NCBI RefSeq assembly: GCF_002918555.1
Contig: NZ_PQMB01000005.1
Coordinates: 349,089 to 413,088 of the forward strand
DNA: 64,000 bases
Direction of reading: 5' to 3'
From: Citrobacter amalonaticus
GTDB lineage: Bacteria > Pseudomonadota > Gammaproteobacteria > Enterobacterales > Enterobacteriaceae
Shown here: in pieces, positions 19,738-35,410 of the stretch
How positions within the stretch are numbered: position 1 is the first letter of the stretch
How the letters are laid out: every line of letters begins with the position of its first letter
Made by a program: the position numbers and the translations under genes
The notes under the pieces: model-generated
Seen by the model: the letters and a program-made list of their open reading frames with translations, nothing else
What the model was told of the DNA's origin: nothing
Database searches by the model: none

Positions 19738-20854
19738 CCAAACCACCTGTAATAAGGTCTGCCGCTTTTTCCGGCAAACTGTACAAATCTTCTGTATCCG
19801 CATAATGCCGCGCATTTTCTGCCCACGCTGTGCGTAACGAAGGCTGCGTCAGCGATTTACGCAAAATGTCATTCAACGTTTCCTGTCGGAAGGGCTCTTC
19901 AATTGCTACCCCGCAGTTTGCATCCACAATATAGTGGGCATATCCGCATACTGACGAGGTCAGAACCGGCAACCCAGCGGTGATAGCTTCCAGTAGCACG
20001 ATGCCCGCAGCTTCCTGGTACGCCGGATGCATGAGTAAATCAGCGGCAGCCATTAATTCTGCAACATCGTTACGCCCGGAGAAAAAATGAACATTAGCCC
20101 GTACACCACGCTTTTCTGCCAGCGCTTCAAATTTACGTGGCTTATCCTGACCAACAATAAAGAGCAACGTGTTGTGTCGTAGCGCTTCCGGGAGGGATGC
20201 AAGTGCTTCAATCGAACGATCAACCCCTTTACGGGTAAAATCAGAACCAACCTGCAGTAATAAATACTGTTGCTCTGTGATACCGTTTTTTTGACGGTAA
20301 ATTTCCCGGCTATTGGGGATCTGCTGACTATATTTTCTGTCCGGATAAATCCCCGGAGGGAGGATATGAAAACGTTCGGCTTCTGTCTGATAATGTTTCT
20401 GAAAATCAGCGATCTGCTTATCGGTCAGCATTAATAATTGGGTAGGTTTGCCCTGCTCGAACGTCGCACGCTCAAATGCGGCATAATGCCGATAACGTGA
20501 CGTTAAGCGATAGAAGAAGCCTTTTTCCTGTGCCACTTTTTCGGCGTAACAAACGTCAGCGGCATAGTAAATATCCAGCCCTGGCATTTTATTAAAACCC
20601 ACAACCCGGTCGACAGGATGTTCACGCAAATGCGCCTGCACCCACGAATAATACTCAGCGTTACGACCATGATTCGTTCGTGACTTAACCGGGACCCGAA
20701 TCAACTCAAAAACGCCAGGGCATTCGCCTTCCCAGAACTGCGTATAGACGCGAACATGGTGTCCACGAGCGGCGACAGTTTGTGCAATACGCATAAAGTC
20801 CCGCTGCAAACCGCCAAAGGGGAAGTATTTATATAGGCAGAAAGCGACAATCAT
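19730..20854 (-). CDS. waaG: LPS glucosyltransferase I
   Basis: WaaG (GT4, GT-B fold) adds the first outer core glucose to heptose II. The 374-residue protein opens [24 protein letters not shown] and ends with the GT4 donor-binding segment containing [23 protein letters not shown] near residue 275. It overlaps waaQ by 4 bp and waaP by 8 bp, typical of this operon. Confidence 0.97.
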   Translation of the reverse strand: MIVAFCLYKYFPFGGLQRDFMRIAQTVAARGHHVRVYTQFWEGECPGVFELIRVPVKSRTNHGRNAEYYSWVQAHLREHPVDRVVGFNKMPGLDIYYAADVCYAEKVAQEKGFFYRLTSRYRHYAAFERATFEQGKPTQLLMLTDKQIADFQKHYQTEAERFHILPPGIYPDRKYSQQIPNSREIYRQKNGITEQQYLLLQVGSDFTRKGVDRSIEALASLPEALRHNTLLFIVGQDKPRKFEALAEKRGVRANVHFFSGRNDVAELMAAADLLMHPAYQEAAGIVLLEAITAGLPVLTSSVCGYAHYIVDANCGVAIEEPFRQETLNDILRKSLTQPSLRTAWAENARHYADTEDLYSLPEKAADLITGGLDG

Positions 20855-21921
20855 AAAGAGGTTCCGGCTTGTGACGAAAAGAGTCGACCTGATAGCAACT
20901 TATCAACCGCAGCTATAACATCCTCAGCCGGGATCGCCGAGAGATACATTTCGTTGCGATCGCGCTGCTCGCGTGGCGGTATAGGTCGATAATCACCAGC
21001 CCAAAATTGAATCATATTATTTGACCATGGGCGCCAAAAATTGTGGTCAGTTGCACCAAAGAGGCATATCAGCGGAGTATTAACCGCCGCGGCAATATGC
21101 CCGGGTGCAGAATCGACGCCAATAAAGAGCTGGGCATGATCGATAACCGCCCCCAATTCAGGAAAACTCATCTTACCTGCAAGCGATGTCACTGGCGCTT
21201 TCAGACACCCTTGTGCAATGGCATCTATGCAGGCCAGATCGTCTGCGCCGGGGCCTGAAGTCAAAACAACCGCAAGACCACGCTCATGCAGCGCATCTAT
21301 CACCTGTGAGAATTTCTCGTTGTTCCAGCATTTGAATATTTGCCGGGCTGTCGGTTGAATCACAACATACTCTTCCCCCACACCGGCTTTATCTAATTCA
21401 CTACGCATACGCTCCCAGCTGGAGGGGGGATAACTCATGGTCGTATGCGCTACTATCGAATCCAGTTTCAGTGGTGCGAGTACTGACAGGTTACTTTCCA
21501 CTACATTCGCACCGCTCAGAGGCACCAGGCAGGTAAAACTCTTTTTCCAAAAAGAGGACTGACGATGCCCATAATCTTGTGAAATTTTAACGGGTGCACG
21601 AAGGAACCTGACTAATACCGCAACCATCCACTGATCGGTAAGGTTAATCACTAAATCATATTTATTTGCACGTAATGCTCTAACTAATTCAATGAAGTTA
21701 CTCATTTTATCTATGGCTTTTGATTTTTTATTTTTGATGCCATAAAGCACATTAATTTCAGGGTTTTCAGACAAAATGGGAATAGTATCCTGGTAAAGAA
21801 GCACATCAATTTTTGCGTCAGGATAATTCTGCTTTAGCGTACTAATGACTGGAGTTGTTAATAACATATCTCCGTGAAAACGCATCTTTATGACCAGGAT
21901 TCTTCGAAATGGCTTATCCAC
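20851..21921 (-). CDS. waaQ: LPS heptosyltransferase III
   Basis: WaaQ (GT9) adds the branch heptose III to heptose II. The 356 residues open MDKPFRRILVIKMRFHGDMLLTTP and include VIQPTARQIFKCW near residue 183 and the GT9 signature GVDSAPGHIAAAVNTP near residue 265. It is the first gene of the leftward core operon, about 45 bp downstream of the JUMPStart element, so long-range expression should depend on RfaH. Confidence 0.96.
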   Translation of the reverse strand: MDKPFRRILVIKMRFHGDMLLTTPVISTLKQNYPDAKIDVLLYQDTIPILSENPEINVLYGIKNKKSKAIDKMSNFIELVRALRANKYDLVINLTDQWMVAVLVRFLRAPVKISQDYGHRQSSFWKKSFTCLVPLSGANVVESNLSVLAPLKLDSIVAHTTMSYPPSSWERMRSELDKAGVGEEYVVIQPTARQIFKCWNNEKFSQVIDALHERGLAVVLTSGPGADDLACIDAIAQGCLKAPVTSLAGKMSFPELGAVIDHAQLFIGVDSAPGHIAAAVNTPLICLFGATDHNFWRPWSNNMIQFWAGDYRPIPPREQRDRNEMYLSAIPAEDVIAAVDKLLSGRLFSSQAGTSL

Positions 21922-21964
21922 AAGCGACTCTTATGTTGTGATTGTCCAGTAAAGTTAAGCAGAA

Positions 21965-22009
21965 AAAGTACGCTACCGCCCCAGGCTCAACAGCTACCTG
22001 ATCACTGAT
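21965..22009 (-). promoter_or_regulatory. JUMPStart element with ops (RfaH recruitment)
   Basis: On the minus strand the exact ops sequence GGCGGTAGCGT lies at 21980-21970, preceded by the JUMPStart match CAGTGATCAGGTAGCTG. RfaH binds paused RNA polymerase at ops and lets it read through long polysaccharide operons. A TACACT hexamer at 22037-22032 is a possible -10 for the waaQ promoter. The remaining 22010-22319 gap holds the divergent waaA promoter region and no gene. Confidence 0.95.
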
Positions 22010-22319
22010 ATCGCACTTACTTTTACGTGCTAGTGTATCACTTCTTTCGCTGCGATCCGACATGAATAGAAACTAAGCAAACAGACCTGTTTTGTTTTTT
22101 AAATCAATCAGATAAAACACAAATGAGAACATTTTCATTTCTGAACAACCCACTGTATCTGCGCATATCAATGGATAGCATAAAAATGCAAAATGAAGGT
22201 AAATTGTCCGGTGGTATCGCTGCACTTAAGGTTATTTAAGCTAAAATCAGGAAAAGTAATGGTAAAGCCCCAACTAAATACATAGAATCCCCAGCACATC
22301 CATAAGTCAGCTATTCACT

Positions 22320-24085
<1,766 letters not shown>

Positions 24086-24102
24086 GCTTATTCATCCGGC
24101 GC

Positions 24103-24912
24103 TTATTTCTGACACTGACGACAATAGAACGTCGCACGCTGGGCGTGTTTTGATGCCACAATCGGCGTTCCGCAAACCCGACAAGGTTCGCCTTTACGAC
24201 CATAAACCTGCAATTCCTGCGCAAAGTAGCCGGGTTTACCGTCACTTTGCAGAAAATCCTTCAACGTTGTCCCGCCCTGCTCGATTGAGCGCAGCAAAAC
24301 GGCTTTAATTACGCGCACCAGCAGCTCGCATTCCACTTGCGACAACGAGGAAGCCAGACGATCGGGATGGATACCTGCAGCAAACAGAGACTCACTGGCA
24401 TAGATATTGCCCACCCCCACAACCAGCTTATTATCCATCAGCCACGGTTTGATCGCCGTTTTCTTCTTCGCGCACTTTTGTTGCAGGTACACACCGTTAA
24501 AATCGCCGCTCAGAGGCTCCGGACCGAGATGCGCCAGCACGTTATGCCCTTCCAGCTCTTTCGTCCAGAGCCAGGCACCAAAGCGCCGTGGGTCGGTATA
24601 GCGCAGTACTTTGCCATTGCTCATCACCAAATCAACATGATCGTGTTTTTCAGCGGGCTGCTCTTCAGGAAGGATGCGTAAACTACCCGACATCCCCAGA
24701 TGAATGATTATCCAGCCGTCGGGCAGCTCCAGCAGCAGATATTTGGCGCGGCGCTGAACGCTGAGCACGGGCTTGTCGCTCAGACGATAGATCTCTTCGG
24801 AAACCGGCCAACGGAGACGGCCATTGCGCACATTGGCATGTAGAATGGTAGCTCCAACTAAATGTGGTTCAATGCCACGACGGCTGGTTTCAACTTCAGG
24901 TAATTCGGGCAT
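24103..24912 (-). CDS. mutM: Formamidopyrimidine-DNA glycosylase (MutM, Fpg)
   Basis: MutM removes 8-oxoguanine and ring-opened purines from DNA and nicks the abasic site. The mature start PELPEVET supplies the catalytic proline and Glu2; this fixes the start at 24912 (269 residues) rather than ten codons upstream. The helix-two-turn-helix ([13 protein letters not shown] near residue 165) and the C-terminal zinc finger CRVCGTPI...CRQCQ are both complete. It converges with coaD, 17 bp apart. Confidence 0.97.
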   Translation of the reverse strand: MPELPEVETSRRGIEPHLVGATILHANVRNGRLRWPVSEEIYRLSDKPVLSVQRRAKYLLLELPDGWIIIHLGMSGSLRILPEEQPAEKHDHVDLVMSNGKVLRYTDPRRFGAWLWTKELEGHNVLAHLGPEPLSGDFNGVYLQQKCAKKKTAIKPWLMDNKLVVGVGNIYASESLFAAGIHPDRLASSLSQVECELLVRVIKAVLLRSIEQGGTTLKDFLQSDGKPGYFAQELQVYGRKGEPCRVCGTPIVASKHAQRATFYCRQCQK

Positions 24913-24930
24913 AGCGTCTCCGGTAGTGTT

Positions 24931-25073
24931 TATACCCGTCATACTTCAAATTGCAGGGGTGTTGGCTGTATTACCCGGCCCATCCACGGGCCTCGCCCCT
25001 TAGGGGCCCGCGCACGCGCTGTTCAAAACGACTACGCGTTTTGTCCTGCTACTCGAATTATTTAGGGTTTATA
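24931..25073. repeat. ERIC-ended intergenic repeat, copy 2
   Basis: It has the same architecture and much of the same core as the element at 8774-8917, including CTGTTCAAAACGACTACGCG and terminal ATACTTCAA / CTCGAATTATTTAG inverted ends. It lies between mutM and rpmG. The core differs from that of ordinary ERIC elements such as the one at 25664-25783. Confidence 0.75.
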
Positions 25074-25103
25074 TGTCTTTATTATGGGGACAGCCAGAAA
25101 ACA

Positions 25104-25129
25104 AAAAACCCCGCCGAAGCGAGGTTTTT
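25104..25129 (-). terminator. Terminator of rpmB-rpmG
   Basis: AAAAACCCCGC and GCGAGGTTTTT form a hairpin with one mismatch and a CGAA loop. On the minus strand it ends in a run of T, 19 bp past the rpmG stop. Confidence 0.85.
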
Positions 25130-25148
25130 CATTACAAAGAAACCAAAA

Positions 25149-25319
<171 letters not shown>

Positions 25320-25336
25320 TTATTTCCTCTTAGTAC

Positions 25337-25594
<258 letters not shown>

Positions 25595-25663
25595 TTAGCT
25601 CGAGCTTCGTATGGGGTATTGGCGCCTCGTCAGGCTTCTCAGCCTGGTTATCGCAGTTCAATA

Positions 25664-25783
25664 CACACATCCTTCACGCTATCTCTTTGTTGGCTGCGCT
25701 CGTTCACCCCAGTCACTTACCAATGTAAGCTCCAGGAGATTCACTCCCTTGCCGCCGCGATGCAACGTGAATGATTTTGTGTA
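25664..25783. repeat. ERIC element between rpmB and radC
   Basis: It contains the classic ERIC core (CCCCAGTCACTTACCAATG, then TAAGCTCC-GGAGATTCACTC) and imperfect inverted ends ACACATCCTTCACG and CGTGAATGATTTTGTGT. About 120 bp long. No gene is visible in the rest of the 25574-25913 gap. Confidence 0.85.
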
Positions 25784-25913
25784 AATGCGAACTCTCGATT
25801 GCCAGGCCCAAATGCCAAACCCGAGATTCTCAAAGGTGGCGTAGTATACGCTGACTCGGCGATGTGCTCAAGTCCCGAACAGACAAAGATCCCGATGGAT
25901 CGCGCAAAGTGCG

Positions 25914-26579
25914 TTAAATCCAGCCACGCTCTGCAAAAGAAACGTACTCTCCGCGCCCAATGACGAGGTGATCAAGCACCCGGATATCCATGTACTGACA
26001 GCAGCTTATCACTCGCTCGGTTATGAGTTTATCCGCTTTACTCGGCTCTGCACACCCTGAAGGGTGATTATGTGCAAGGATCACTGCCGACGCATTTATT
26101 TTTATCGCTTCACGTACAATTTCACGCGGGTGCACTTCGACATGGCTAAGCGTACCGGAAAAAAGGCGGCTGTGTTTGATAACCTTATGCTGCGAATCAA
26201 GAAAGATCACCATAAAGATCTCCCGCTCCTCGCCTGCCAGCTGGCTTTGCAGGAACTCCCGGGTCATATCAGGACTCAGTAATGGACTCTCTTCGTGCAT
26301 ACGTACGTCATAATAACGTCTGGCCAGCTCTGCAATGCCCTTTATCTGAGCGTACTTTGCTACCCCAATTCCTGGGATATGCCTGAATTGCAAATAATCA
26401 GCAGTCAGCAAACCATAAAGCGAACCAAAGTGCTGGAGCATCTCTTTCGCCAGGGTTAACACATCTTTTCCCTGCGTCCCGGTACGTAAAAAGAGCGCCA
26501 GTAACTCGGCATCGCTCAATGAGCCAACCCCCTGCAATAACATTTTTTCCCGGGGCAACCAACGTTCAGAGTCTTCCAT
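25914..26579 (-). CDS. radC: RadC family JAB/MPN domain protein
   Basis: The protein has an N-terminal helix-hairpin-helix part ([15 protein letters not shown] near residue 70) and a C-terminal JAMM metalloprotease-like domain with [17 protein letters not shown] near residue 165, all zinc ligands present. Its molecular role is unsettled; the old DNA-repair assignment was withdrawn. ATG 26579 has AAAGGAGG at good spacing and gives 221 residues, so I prefer it to the start ten codons upstream. It diverges from coaBC. Confidence 0.92.
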   Translation of the reverse strand: MEDSERWLPREKMLLQGVGSLSDAELLALFLRTGTQGKDVLTLAKEMLQHFGSLYGLLTADYLQFRHIPGIGVAKYAQIKGIAELARRYYDVRMHEESPLLSPDMTREFLQSQLAGEEREIFMVIFLDSQHKVIKHSRLFSGTLSHVEVHPREIVREAIKINASAVILAHNHPSGCAEPSKADKLITERVISCCQYMDIRVLDHLVIGRGEYVSFAERGWI

Positions 26580-26753
26580 CCTCACACCTCCTTTCAGCAG
26601 GGCAGGCATGTTGGCACAGGCCCAGAAGTGAATCGACGCTCTGTTTTCACTCTTGCGTAGCGCCTCGCAAAGTGATTAACCCGCAAGGACACGACAGATT
26701 CCGGATTGTGATAAAATATCCGCCTTTGGTGAAACCCTACAGGAAAGATCATC

Positions 26754-27974
26754 ATGAGCCTGGCCGGTAAAAAAATCGTTCTCGGCGTCAGCGGCGGCAT
26801 TGCTGCCTACAAAACCCCTGAACTGGTGCGTCGTCTGCGCGATCGCGGTGCTGATGTTCGCGTGGCAATGACCGAAGCGGCAAAAGCTTTTATCACCCCA
26901 TTAAGCCTGCAGGCGGTATCGGGATACCCCGTATCCGACAGCCTGCTGGACCCAGCAGCTGAAGCGGCAATGGGCCATATTGAGCTTGGGAAATGGGCCG
27001 ATCTGGTTATTCTCGCACCGGCCACGGCTGATCTGATAGCCCGCGTGGCCGTCGGTATGGCCAACGATTTGGTCTCGACAATCTGCCTGGCGACACCCGC
27101 GCCAGTGGTGGTACTTCCGGCCATGAATCAACAGATGTATCGCGCCGCTGCCACACAGCATAATCTTGGCATACTTGCCTCTCGTGGATTGCTTATCTGG
27201 GGACCAGATAGCGGCAGCCAGGCGTGTGGTGATATCGGCCCAGGTCGTATGTTAGATCCGTTGACTATCGTCGAAATGGCTGCGGCACACTTCTCATCTG
27301 TCAACGATCTGCAACATCTCAACATCATGATTACGGCTGGCCCAACGCGCGAACCTCTTGACCCGGTGCGCTATATTTCCAACCATAGCTCCGGCAAAAT
27401 GGGCTTCGCTATCGCCGCCGCAGCCGCTCGCCGCGGCGCTAACGTGACGCTGGTGTCTGGCCCTGTGTCGCTACCGACGCCGCCATTTGTGCAGCGTGTC
27501 GACGTGATGACTGCGCTGGAAATGGAAGCAGCGGTGCAGGCTGGCGCTCAGCAACAACATATTTTTATTGGTTGTGCCGCGGTCGCTGATTATCGCGCAG
27601 CCACTGTCGCCTGCGAAAAAATCAAAAAACAGGCTACGCAGGGTGATGAATTAACAGTAAAAATGGTCAAAAATCCGGATATTGTCGCAGGGGTCGCCGC
27701 ACTCAAAGATAATCGCCCTTATGTCGTTGGGTTTGCCGCGGAAACAAATAATGTGGAAGAATACGCCCGGCAAAAACGTATCCGTAAAAACCTTGATCTG
27801 ATCTGTGCGAACGATGTTTCGCTTTCAACTCAAGGATTTAATAGTGACAGCAACGCTTTACACCTTTTCTGGCAGGATGGAGAAAAAGTCTTACCGCTTG
27901 AGCGCAAAGAACTCCTGGGCCAATTATTACTCGACGAGATCGTGACCCGTTATGATGAAAAAAATCGACGTTAA
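26754..27974 (+). CDS. coaBC: Bifunctional phosphopantothenoylcysteine decarboxylase / phosphopantothenate-cysteine ligase
   Basis: CoaBC (Dfp) makes phosphopantothenoylcysteine with CTP and decarboxylates it with FMN. The 406 residues contain the N-terminal flavodoxin-like CoaC domain ([32 protein letters not shown] near residue 120 with the PxMNxxMW-type motif) and the C-terminal CoaB domain from about 190 ([22 protein letters not shown]). It overlaps dut by 20 bp. With coaD this window holds two CoA pathway genes. Confidence 0.97.
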   Translation: MSLAGKKIVLGVSGGIAAYKTPELVRRLRDRGADVRVAMTEAAKAFITPLSLQAVSGYPVSDSLLDPAAEAAMGHIELGKWADLVILAPATADLIARVAVGMANDLVSTICLATPAPVVVLPAMNQQMYRAAATQHNLGILASRGLLIWGPDSGSQACGDIGPGRMLDPLTIVEMAAAHFSSVNDLQHLNIMITAGPTREPLDPVRYISNHSSGKMGFAIAAAAARRGANVTLVSGPVSLPTPPFVQRVDVMTALEMEAAVQAGAQQQHIFIGCAAVADYRAATVACEKIKKQATQGDELTVKMVKNPDIVAGVAALKDNRPYVVGFAAETNNVEEYARQKRIRKNLDLICANDVSLSTQGFNSDSNALHLFWQDGEKVLPLERKELLGQLLLDEIVTRYDEKNRR

Positions 27975-28410
27975 GATTCTGGACCCGCGTGTTGGACAGC
28001 AATTTCCGCTGCCGACCTATGCCACTTCCGGCTCTGCCGGACTTGACCTGCGAGCCTGTCTCGATGACGCCGTAGAGTTGGCGCCTGGCGCAACCACTTT
28101 ACTGCCGACCGGGTTGGCTATCCACATTGCCGATCCCGCCCTGGCAGCGGTTATCCTGCCGCGTTCCGGTCTGGGCCATAAACATGGTATCGTGCTGGGC
28201 AATCTGGTCGGTTTGATTGACTCTGACTATCAGGGTCAGTTGATGGTTTCCGTCTGGAACAGAGGCCAGGACAGCTTCACTATTGAACCCGGTGAACGCA
28301 TCGCGCAGATGGTGTTTGTCCCTGTTGTTCAGGCCGAATTTAATCTGGTGGAAGATTTTGACGCCACCGCTCGTGGTGAAGGCGGCTTCGGCCATTCTGG
28401 TCGTAAGTAA
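27955..28410 (+). CDS. dut: Deoxyuridine 5'-triphosphate nucleotidohydrolase (dUTPase)
   Basis: Dut hydrolyses dUTP to dUMP, preventing uracil incorporation and supplying dTMP synthesis. The 151-residue trimeric dUTPase has its five motifs in order: [27 protein letters not shown] with the catalytic Asp, PGERIAQM and the C-terminal arm [10 protein letters not shown]. Two adjacent ATG codons (27952, 27955) are possible; the second gives the E. coli length. The start lies inside the end of coaBC. Confidence 0.97.
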   Translation: MKKIDVKILDPRVGQQFPLPTYATSGSAGLDLRACLDDAVELAPGATTLLPTGLAIHIADPALAAVILPRSGLGHKHGIVLGNLVGLIDSDYQGQLMVSVWNRGQDSFTIEPGERIAQMVFVPVVQAEFNLVEDFDATARGEGGFGHSGRK

Positions 28411-28526
28411 GACACTTACGTATCTCGCTACGCTATAACGCCATAACATTACCGCAAACGCTGAGTTTGCGGTCGTAGCGTGGATGCTCGCCTGGCAAGT
28501 GCTTATTTTCAGGGGTATTTTGTAAC

Positions 28527-29123
28527 ATGGCAGAAAAACAAACTGCGAAAAGGAACCGTCGCGAAGAAATACTTCAGTCTCTGGCGCTGATGCTTGAATC
28601 CAGCGATGGAAGCCAACGTATTACAACGGCAAAACTGGCAGCCTCTGTCGGCGTTTCGGAAGCGGCGCTGTATCGCCACTTCCCCAGTAAGACCCGCATG
28701 TTCGACAGCCTGATTGAGTTTATCGAAGATAGCCTGATTACCCGTATCAACTTGATACTAAAGGATGAAAAGGACACCAGCGCGCGTCTGCGGCTGATTG
28801 TCCTGTTAATTCTGGGCTTTGGTGAACGCAATCCCGGTCTGACACGAATTCTGACCGGACACGCGCTAATGTTTGAACAGGATCGTCTGCAGGGGCGAAT
28901 TAACCAGCTGTTCGAACGCATTGAGGCACAGCTGCGCCAGGTGCTGCGGGAAAAGCGAATGCGTGAAGGCGAAGGTTACGTGACAGATGAAACGCTACTG
29001 GCAAGCCAGCTGTTAGCGTTCTGCGAAGGCATGCTCTCGCGCTTTGTGCGTAGTGAATTCAAATACCGCCCAACGGACGACTTTGATGCCCGCTGGCCGT
29101 TAATTGCCACGCAACTACAGTAA
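28527..29123 (+). CDS. slmA: Nucleoid occlusion factor SlmA
   Basis: SlmA is a TetR-fold DNA-binding protein that blocks FtsZ ring assembly over the nucleoid. The 198 residues contain the helix-turn-helix [23 protein letters not shown] (a 23-residue span near 33-55, quoted here only by its edges TTAKLAA and YRHFPSK) and an all-helical effector domain. It follows dut by 116 bp, the conserved position. Confidence 0.96.
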   Translation: MAEKQTAKRNRREEILQSLALMLESSDGSQRITTAKLAASVGVSEAALYRHFPSKTRMFDSLIEFIEDSLITRINLILKDEKDTSARLRLIVLLILGFGERNPGLTRILTGHALMFEQDRLQGRINQLFERIEAQLRQVLREKRMREGEGYVTDETLLASQLLAFCEGMLSRFVRSEFKYRPTDDFDARWPLIATQLQ

Positions 29124-29125
29124 CT

Positions 29126-29206
29126 GTAGCCGGATGGCTGCTATCGCTTACCGGGCCTGCACGAGTTCTGCTGGCCCGGTAAGCGCGGCGCTACCGGATA
29201 AAACCA
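29126..29206. repeat. REP pair (BIME) between slmA and pyrE
   Basis: Two inverted REP units, GCCGGATGGC-GCTATCGCTTACCGGGCC and GGCCCGGTAAGCGCGG-GCTACCGGAT, face each other between the converging slmA and pyrE genes. Such elements usually sit in transcript 3' ends and stabilise or terminate them. Confidence 0.85.
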
Positions 29207-29210
29207 ACGA

Positions 29211-29852
29211 TTACACGCCAAACTCTTCCCGATACGCACGCACAGCGGCCAGATGTTCCGCCATCTCAGGCTTCTCTTCGAGATAAGCAATCAGATCTTT
29301 CAGCGTGATAATAGAGATAACTTTGCAGCTATAATCGCGCTCCACTTCCTGAATTGCTGAAATCTCACCGCGACCACGTTCCTGACGGTCGAGAGAAATC
29401 AGTACGCCAGCCAGCGTCGCGCCATTTGCCTGAATAATCTCCATAGACTCGCGAATCGCAGTACCTGCGGTAATCACATCGTCCACCAGCATCACGCGAC
29501 CCTGCAACGCGCTGCCGACCAGATTTCCACCCTCACCGTGATCTTTCGCCTCTTTACGATTAAAGCAGTATGGCAGGTCTTTATCATGGTGTTCCGCCAG
29601 CGCAACAGCCGTGGTGGTCGCAATCGGAATACCTTTATATGCCGGGCCAAACAGCAGATCGAACTCAATACCGGAATCCACCAGCGCTTCAGCATAAAAA
29701 CGGCCTAACAGTGCCAGGTCGCGCCCGGTATTAAACAGCCCGGCGTTGAAGAAATAAGGGCTTTGACGCCCGGATTTCAGCGTGAACTCGCCAAACTTTA
29801 ACACCTGCTTGTTAAGCGCAAACTCAATAAACTGGCGCTGATATGGTTTCAT
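29211..29852 (-). CDS. pyrE: Orotate phosphoribosyltransferase
   Basis: PyrE joins orotate to PRPP in pyrimidine synthesis. The 213-residue protein (start [15 protein letters not shown] at 29852) has the PRPP motif [17 protein letters not shown] near residue 120 and [10 protein letters not shown] loop residues near 100. The 16 extra codons open upstream are discarded because they run into the attenuator. It follows rph, and is expected to be regulated by UTP-sensitive attenuation. Confidence 0.97.
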   Translation of the reverse strand: MKPYQRQFIEFALNKQVLKFGEFTLKSGRQSPYFFNAGLFNTGRDLALLGRFYAEALVDSGIEFDLLFGPAYKGIPIATTTAVALAEHHDKDLPYCFNRKEAKDHGEGGNLVGSALQGRVMLVDDVITAGTAIRESMEIIQANGATLAGVLISLDRQERGRGEISAIQEVERDYSCKVISIITLKDLIAYLEEKPEMAEHLAAVRAYREEFGV

Positions 29853-29896
29853 GGATCTGCTCCTCATCTTACTGTCATCATTTACGGAATTTACAG

Positions 29897-29928
29897 ACAA
29901 AAAAAAGGCGACTCACTGGTCGCCTTAA
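29897..29928 (-). terminator. pyrE attenuator
   Basis: On the minus strand AAGGCGAC-CAGTGA-GTCGCCTT is followed by eight T residues, between the rph stop and pyrE. In E. coli this hairpin ends transcription unless translation of rph stays close behind polymerase at low UTP. Here rph is intact, so the mechanism should work. Confidence 0.9.
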
Positions 29929-29931
29929 AAA

Positions 29932-30648
29932 TCAGTTTTCTAGCGCCGCCTTCTGCGTCGCTACAATAGATTCAATTCCCCCTCGGGCCAATGCCAGCAA
30001 GGTAAGAAGTTCTTCATGGCTGAACGGCTCGCCCTCCGCCGTACCCTGCACTTCAATAATGCGACCGTCTTCGGTCATCACGACGTTCATATCGGTTTCT
30101 GCTGCTGAGTCCTCAACATACTCCAGATCGCAGAGCGCTTCACCGTTAACGATCCCTACGGAAACCGCCGCCACCATCCCTTTCATTGGATTAGTTTTCA
30201 GTTTACCGCTCGCCACCAGCCTGTTCAGCGCATCCGCCAGGGCAACACAGGCCCCGGTAATAGACGCAGTACGCGTGCCACCATCAGCCTGGATGACATC
30301 GCAGTCCAGCGTAATAGTAAATTCACCAAGGATTTTTAGATCAACCGCGGCACGCAACGCGCGAGCGATGAGACGTTGAATCTCCATTGTACGACCGCCC
30401 TGCTTGCCTTTCGCCGCTTCACGCGCGTTACGAGTATGGGTCGCACGTGGCAGCATACCGTATTCAGCGGTGATCCAGCCCTGGCCCTGACCTTTCAGAA
30501 AGCGCGGAACGCCTTCTTCAATGGAGGCAGTACACAGCACTTTAGTGTCTCCAAATTCGACCAGCACCGAGCCTTCAGCGTGTTTTGTATAGTTACGGGT
30601 CAGGGTTACGGGACGCACCTGATTAGCGCTACGGCCTGCTGGACGCAT
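29932..30648 (-). CDS. rph: Ribonuclease PH
   Basis: RNase PH is a phosphorolytic 3' exonuclease that trims tRNA precursors. The full 238 residues are present, with the RNase PH signature region [19 protein letters not shown] near residue 113 and an intact C-terminus ([18 protein letters not shown]). E. coli K-12 strains carry a frameshift near the end that lowers pyrE expression; that lesion is absent here. It starts the rph-pyrE operon and diverges from yicC. Confidence 0.97.
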   Translation of the reverse strand: MRPAGRSANQVRPVTLTRNYTKHAEGSVLVEFGDTKVLCTASIEEGVPRFLKGQGQGWITAEYGMLPRATHTRNAREAAKGKQGGRTMEIQRLIARALRAAVDLKILGEFTITLDCDVIQADGGTRTASITGACVALADALNRLVASGKLKTNPMKGMVAAVSVGIVNGEALCDLEYVEDSAAETDMNVVMTEDGRIIEVQGTAEGEPFSHEELLTLLALARGGIESIVATQKAALEN

Positions 30649-30773
30649 ATTGAGATCTCCGGCTTGAAACGAATGTGGCTGCGCATTATACGGACTTCCG
30701 GCGGTTATTCCTATCCTGACAGGACATGGATAGCTATAATCCCCTCATCTCTCCTTTAAAAACAGGAACGTCT

Positions 30774-31637
30774 ATGATCCGCAGTATGACCGCCTACGCC
30801 CGGCGTGAAATCAAGGGTGAATGGGGTAGCGCGACCTGGGAAATGCGCTCGGTAAACCAGCGTTATCTGGAAACCTGGTTTCGTCTGCCGGAGCAGTTCC
30901 GGAGCCTCGAGCCTGTTATCCGCGAACGCATTCGTACGCGCCTGACGCGCGGTAAAGTCGAATGTATGCTGCGTTTCGAACCGGACGCCAGCGCGCAAGG
31001 GGAGCTGATTCTTAATGAGAAACTCGCTAAACAACTAGTGACCGCAGCCAACTGGGTCAAAATGCAAAGCGATGAAGGAGAAATCAACCCGGTTGATATC
31101 CTGCGCTGGCCGGGTGTTATGGCGGCTGAGGAACAGGATCTGGACGCTATTGCCGCAGAAATTCTCACTGCGCTGGACGGAACGCTGGACGACTTTATCG
31201 TTGCCCGCGAAACCGAAGGACAGGCGTTGAAAACCCTGATTGAACAGCGTCTGCAAGGCGTCAGTGCTGAAGTCGCGAAAGTCCGTGCCCATATGCCTGA
31301 AATTTTGCAGTGGCAGCGTGAACGCCTGGTGGCCAAACTGGAGGACGCACAGGTACAGCTGGAGAATAACCGTCTGGAGCAAGAGCTGGTGCTGATGGCA
31401 CAGCGTATTGACGTCGCGGAAGAGCTGGATCGTCTGGACGCTCACGTTAAAGAAACCTGGAACATCCTGAAGAAAAAAGAGGCTGTGGGTCGTCGTCTGG
31501 ACTTCATGATGCAGGAATTCAACCGTGAATCGAATACCCTCGCATCGAAATCCATCAATGCTGAAGTGACCAACTCCGCCATCGAGCTCAAGGTATTGAT
31601 TGAGCAAATGCGCGAGCAGATCCAGAATATCGAGTAA
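30774..31637 (+). CDS. yicC: YicC family endoribonuclease
   Basis: Start MIRSMTAYARREIKG and length 287 match E. coli YicC; 16 upstream codons in frame are discarded because ATG 30774 has GGAACG nearby. The YicC N-terminal domain and the C-terminal DUF1732 part (VGRRLDFMMQEFNRESNTLASK near residue 245, quoted by edges) are both complete. Members have been described as RNA-binding or RNA-cleaving proteins that influence small-RNA turnover; I cannot add to that from sequence. It diverges from rph over 125 bp. Confidence 0.93.
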   Translation: MIRSMTAYARREIKGEWGSATWEMRSVNQRYLETWFRLPEQFRSLEPVIRERIRTRLTRGKVECMLRFEPDASAQGELILNEKLAKQLVTAANWVKMQSDEGEINPVDILRWPGVMAAEEQDLDAIAAEILTALDGTLDDFIVARETEGQALKTLIEQRLQGVSAEVAKVRAHMPEILQWQRERLVAKLEDAQVQLENNRLEQELVLMAQRIDVAEELDRLDAHVKETWNILKKKEAVGRRLDFMMQEFNRESNTLASKSINAEVTNSAIELKVLIEQMREQIQNIE

Positions 31638-31645
31638 TACACCTC

Positions 31646-31686
31646 AACACGTAGTCTGCAAAATTCAGCGGTGCTACGTGTTTTCC
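31646..31686 (+). terminator. Terminator of yicC
   Basis: AACACGTAG and CTACGTGTT form a perfect 9-bp stem with a 19-base loop, followed by TT and C-rich sequence, 8 bp past the yicC stop. Confidence 0.65.
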
Positions 31687-31882
31687 CCTCATACCCCACA
31701 CAACTCGCATTACATTTTCTCATTCATTTTCCTCCCTCTCATATGATAACAACGCATGATGTCTGGTCAGAAAGGGCAACTGGCATAAGTAAAATTTATT
31801 AAAATCCATTCACCTTAGAAAATCTCAATCGTGAGATTACGCGCAAATCGCTAATCTCTGCCCCAGAAAATCAGGGGGAGTC

Positions 31883-34227
<2,345 letters not shown>

Positions 34228-34306
34228 TCACAAAGCCGAGAGGCAATAATTGATGCTGCGAGCGTCTTTCCAGAGATTCGATTTTGCTGCAGAAAATGCC
34301 CTGTAA

Positions 34307-35062
<756 letters not shown>

Positions 35063-35116
35063 ACTCACTTTCAGTATCATGCCCAGTCATTTCTTCACCT
35101 GTGGAGCATTTTAAGT

Positions 35117-35392
35117 ATGGCACGCGTAACTGTTCAGGACGCTGTAGAGAAAATTGGTAACCGTTTTGACCTGGTACTGGTCGCCGCGCGTCGCGCTCGT
35201 CAGATGCAGGTAGGCGGAAAGGATCCGCTCGTACCGGAAGAAAACGATAAAACTACCGTAATCGCGCTGCGCGAAATCGAAGAAGGCCTGATCAACAATC
35301 AGATCCTCGACGTGCGTGAGCGCCAGGAACAGCAAGAGCAGGAAGCCGCTGAATTACAAGCCGTTACCGCTATTGCTGAAGGTCGTCGTTAA
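35117..35392 (+). CDS. rpoZ: RNA polymerase omega subunit
   Basis: The 91-residue omega subunit (start [20 protein letters not shown]) helps assemble RNA polymerase and forms part of a ppGpp site. GTGGAGCATT precedes the start. It lies 54 bp after gmk and 18 bp before spoT in the usual operon. Confidence 0.98.
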
Positions 35393-35410
35393 TCACAAAG
35401 CGGGTCGCCC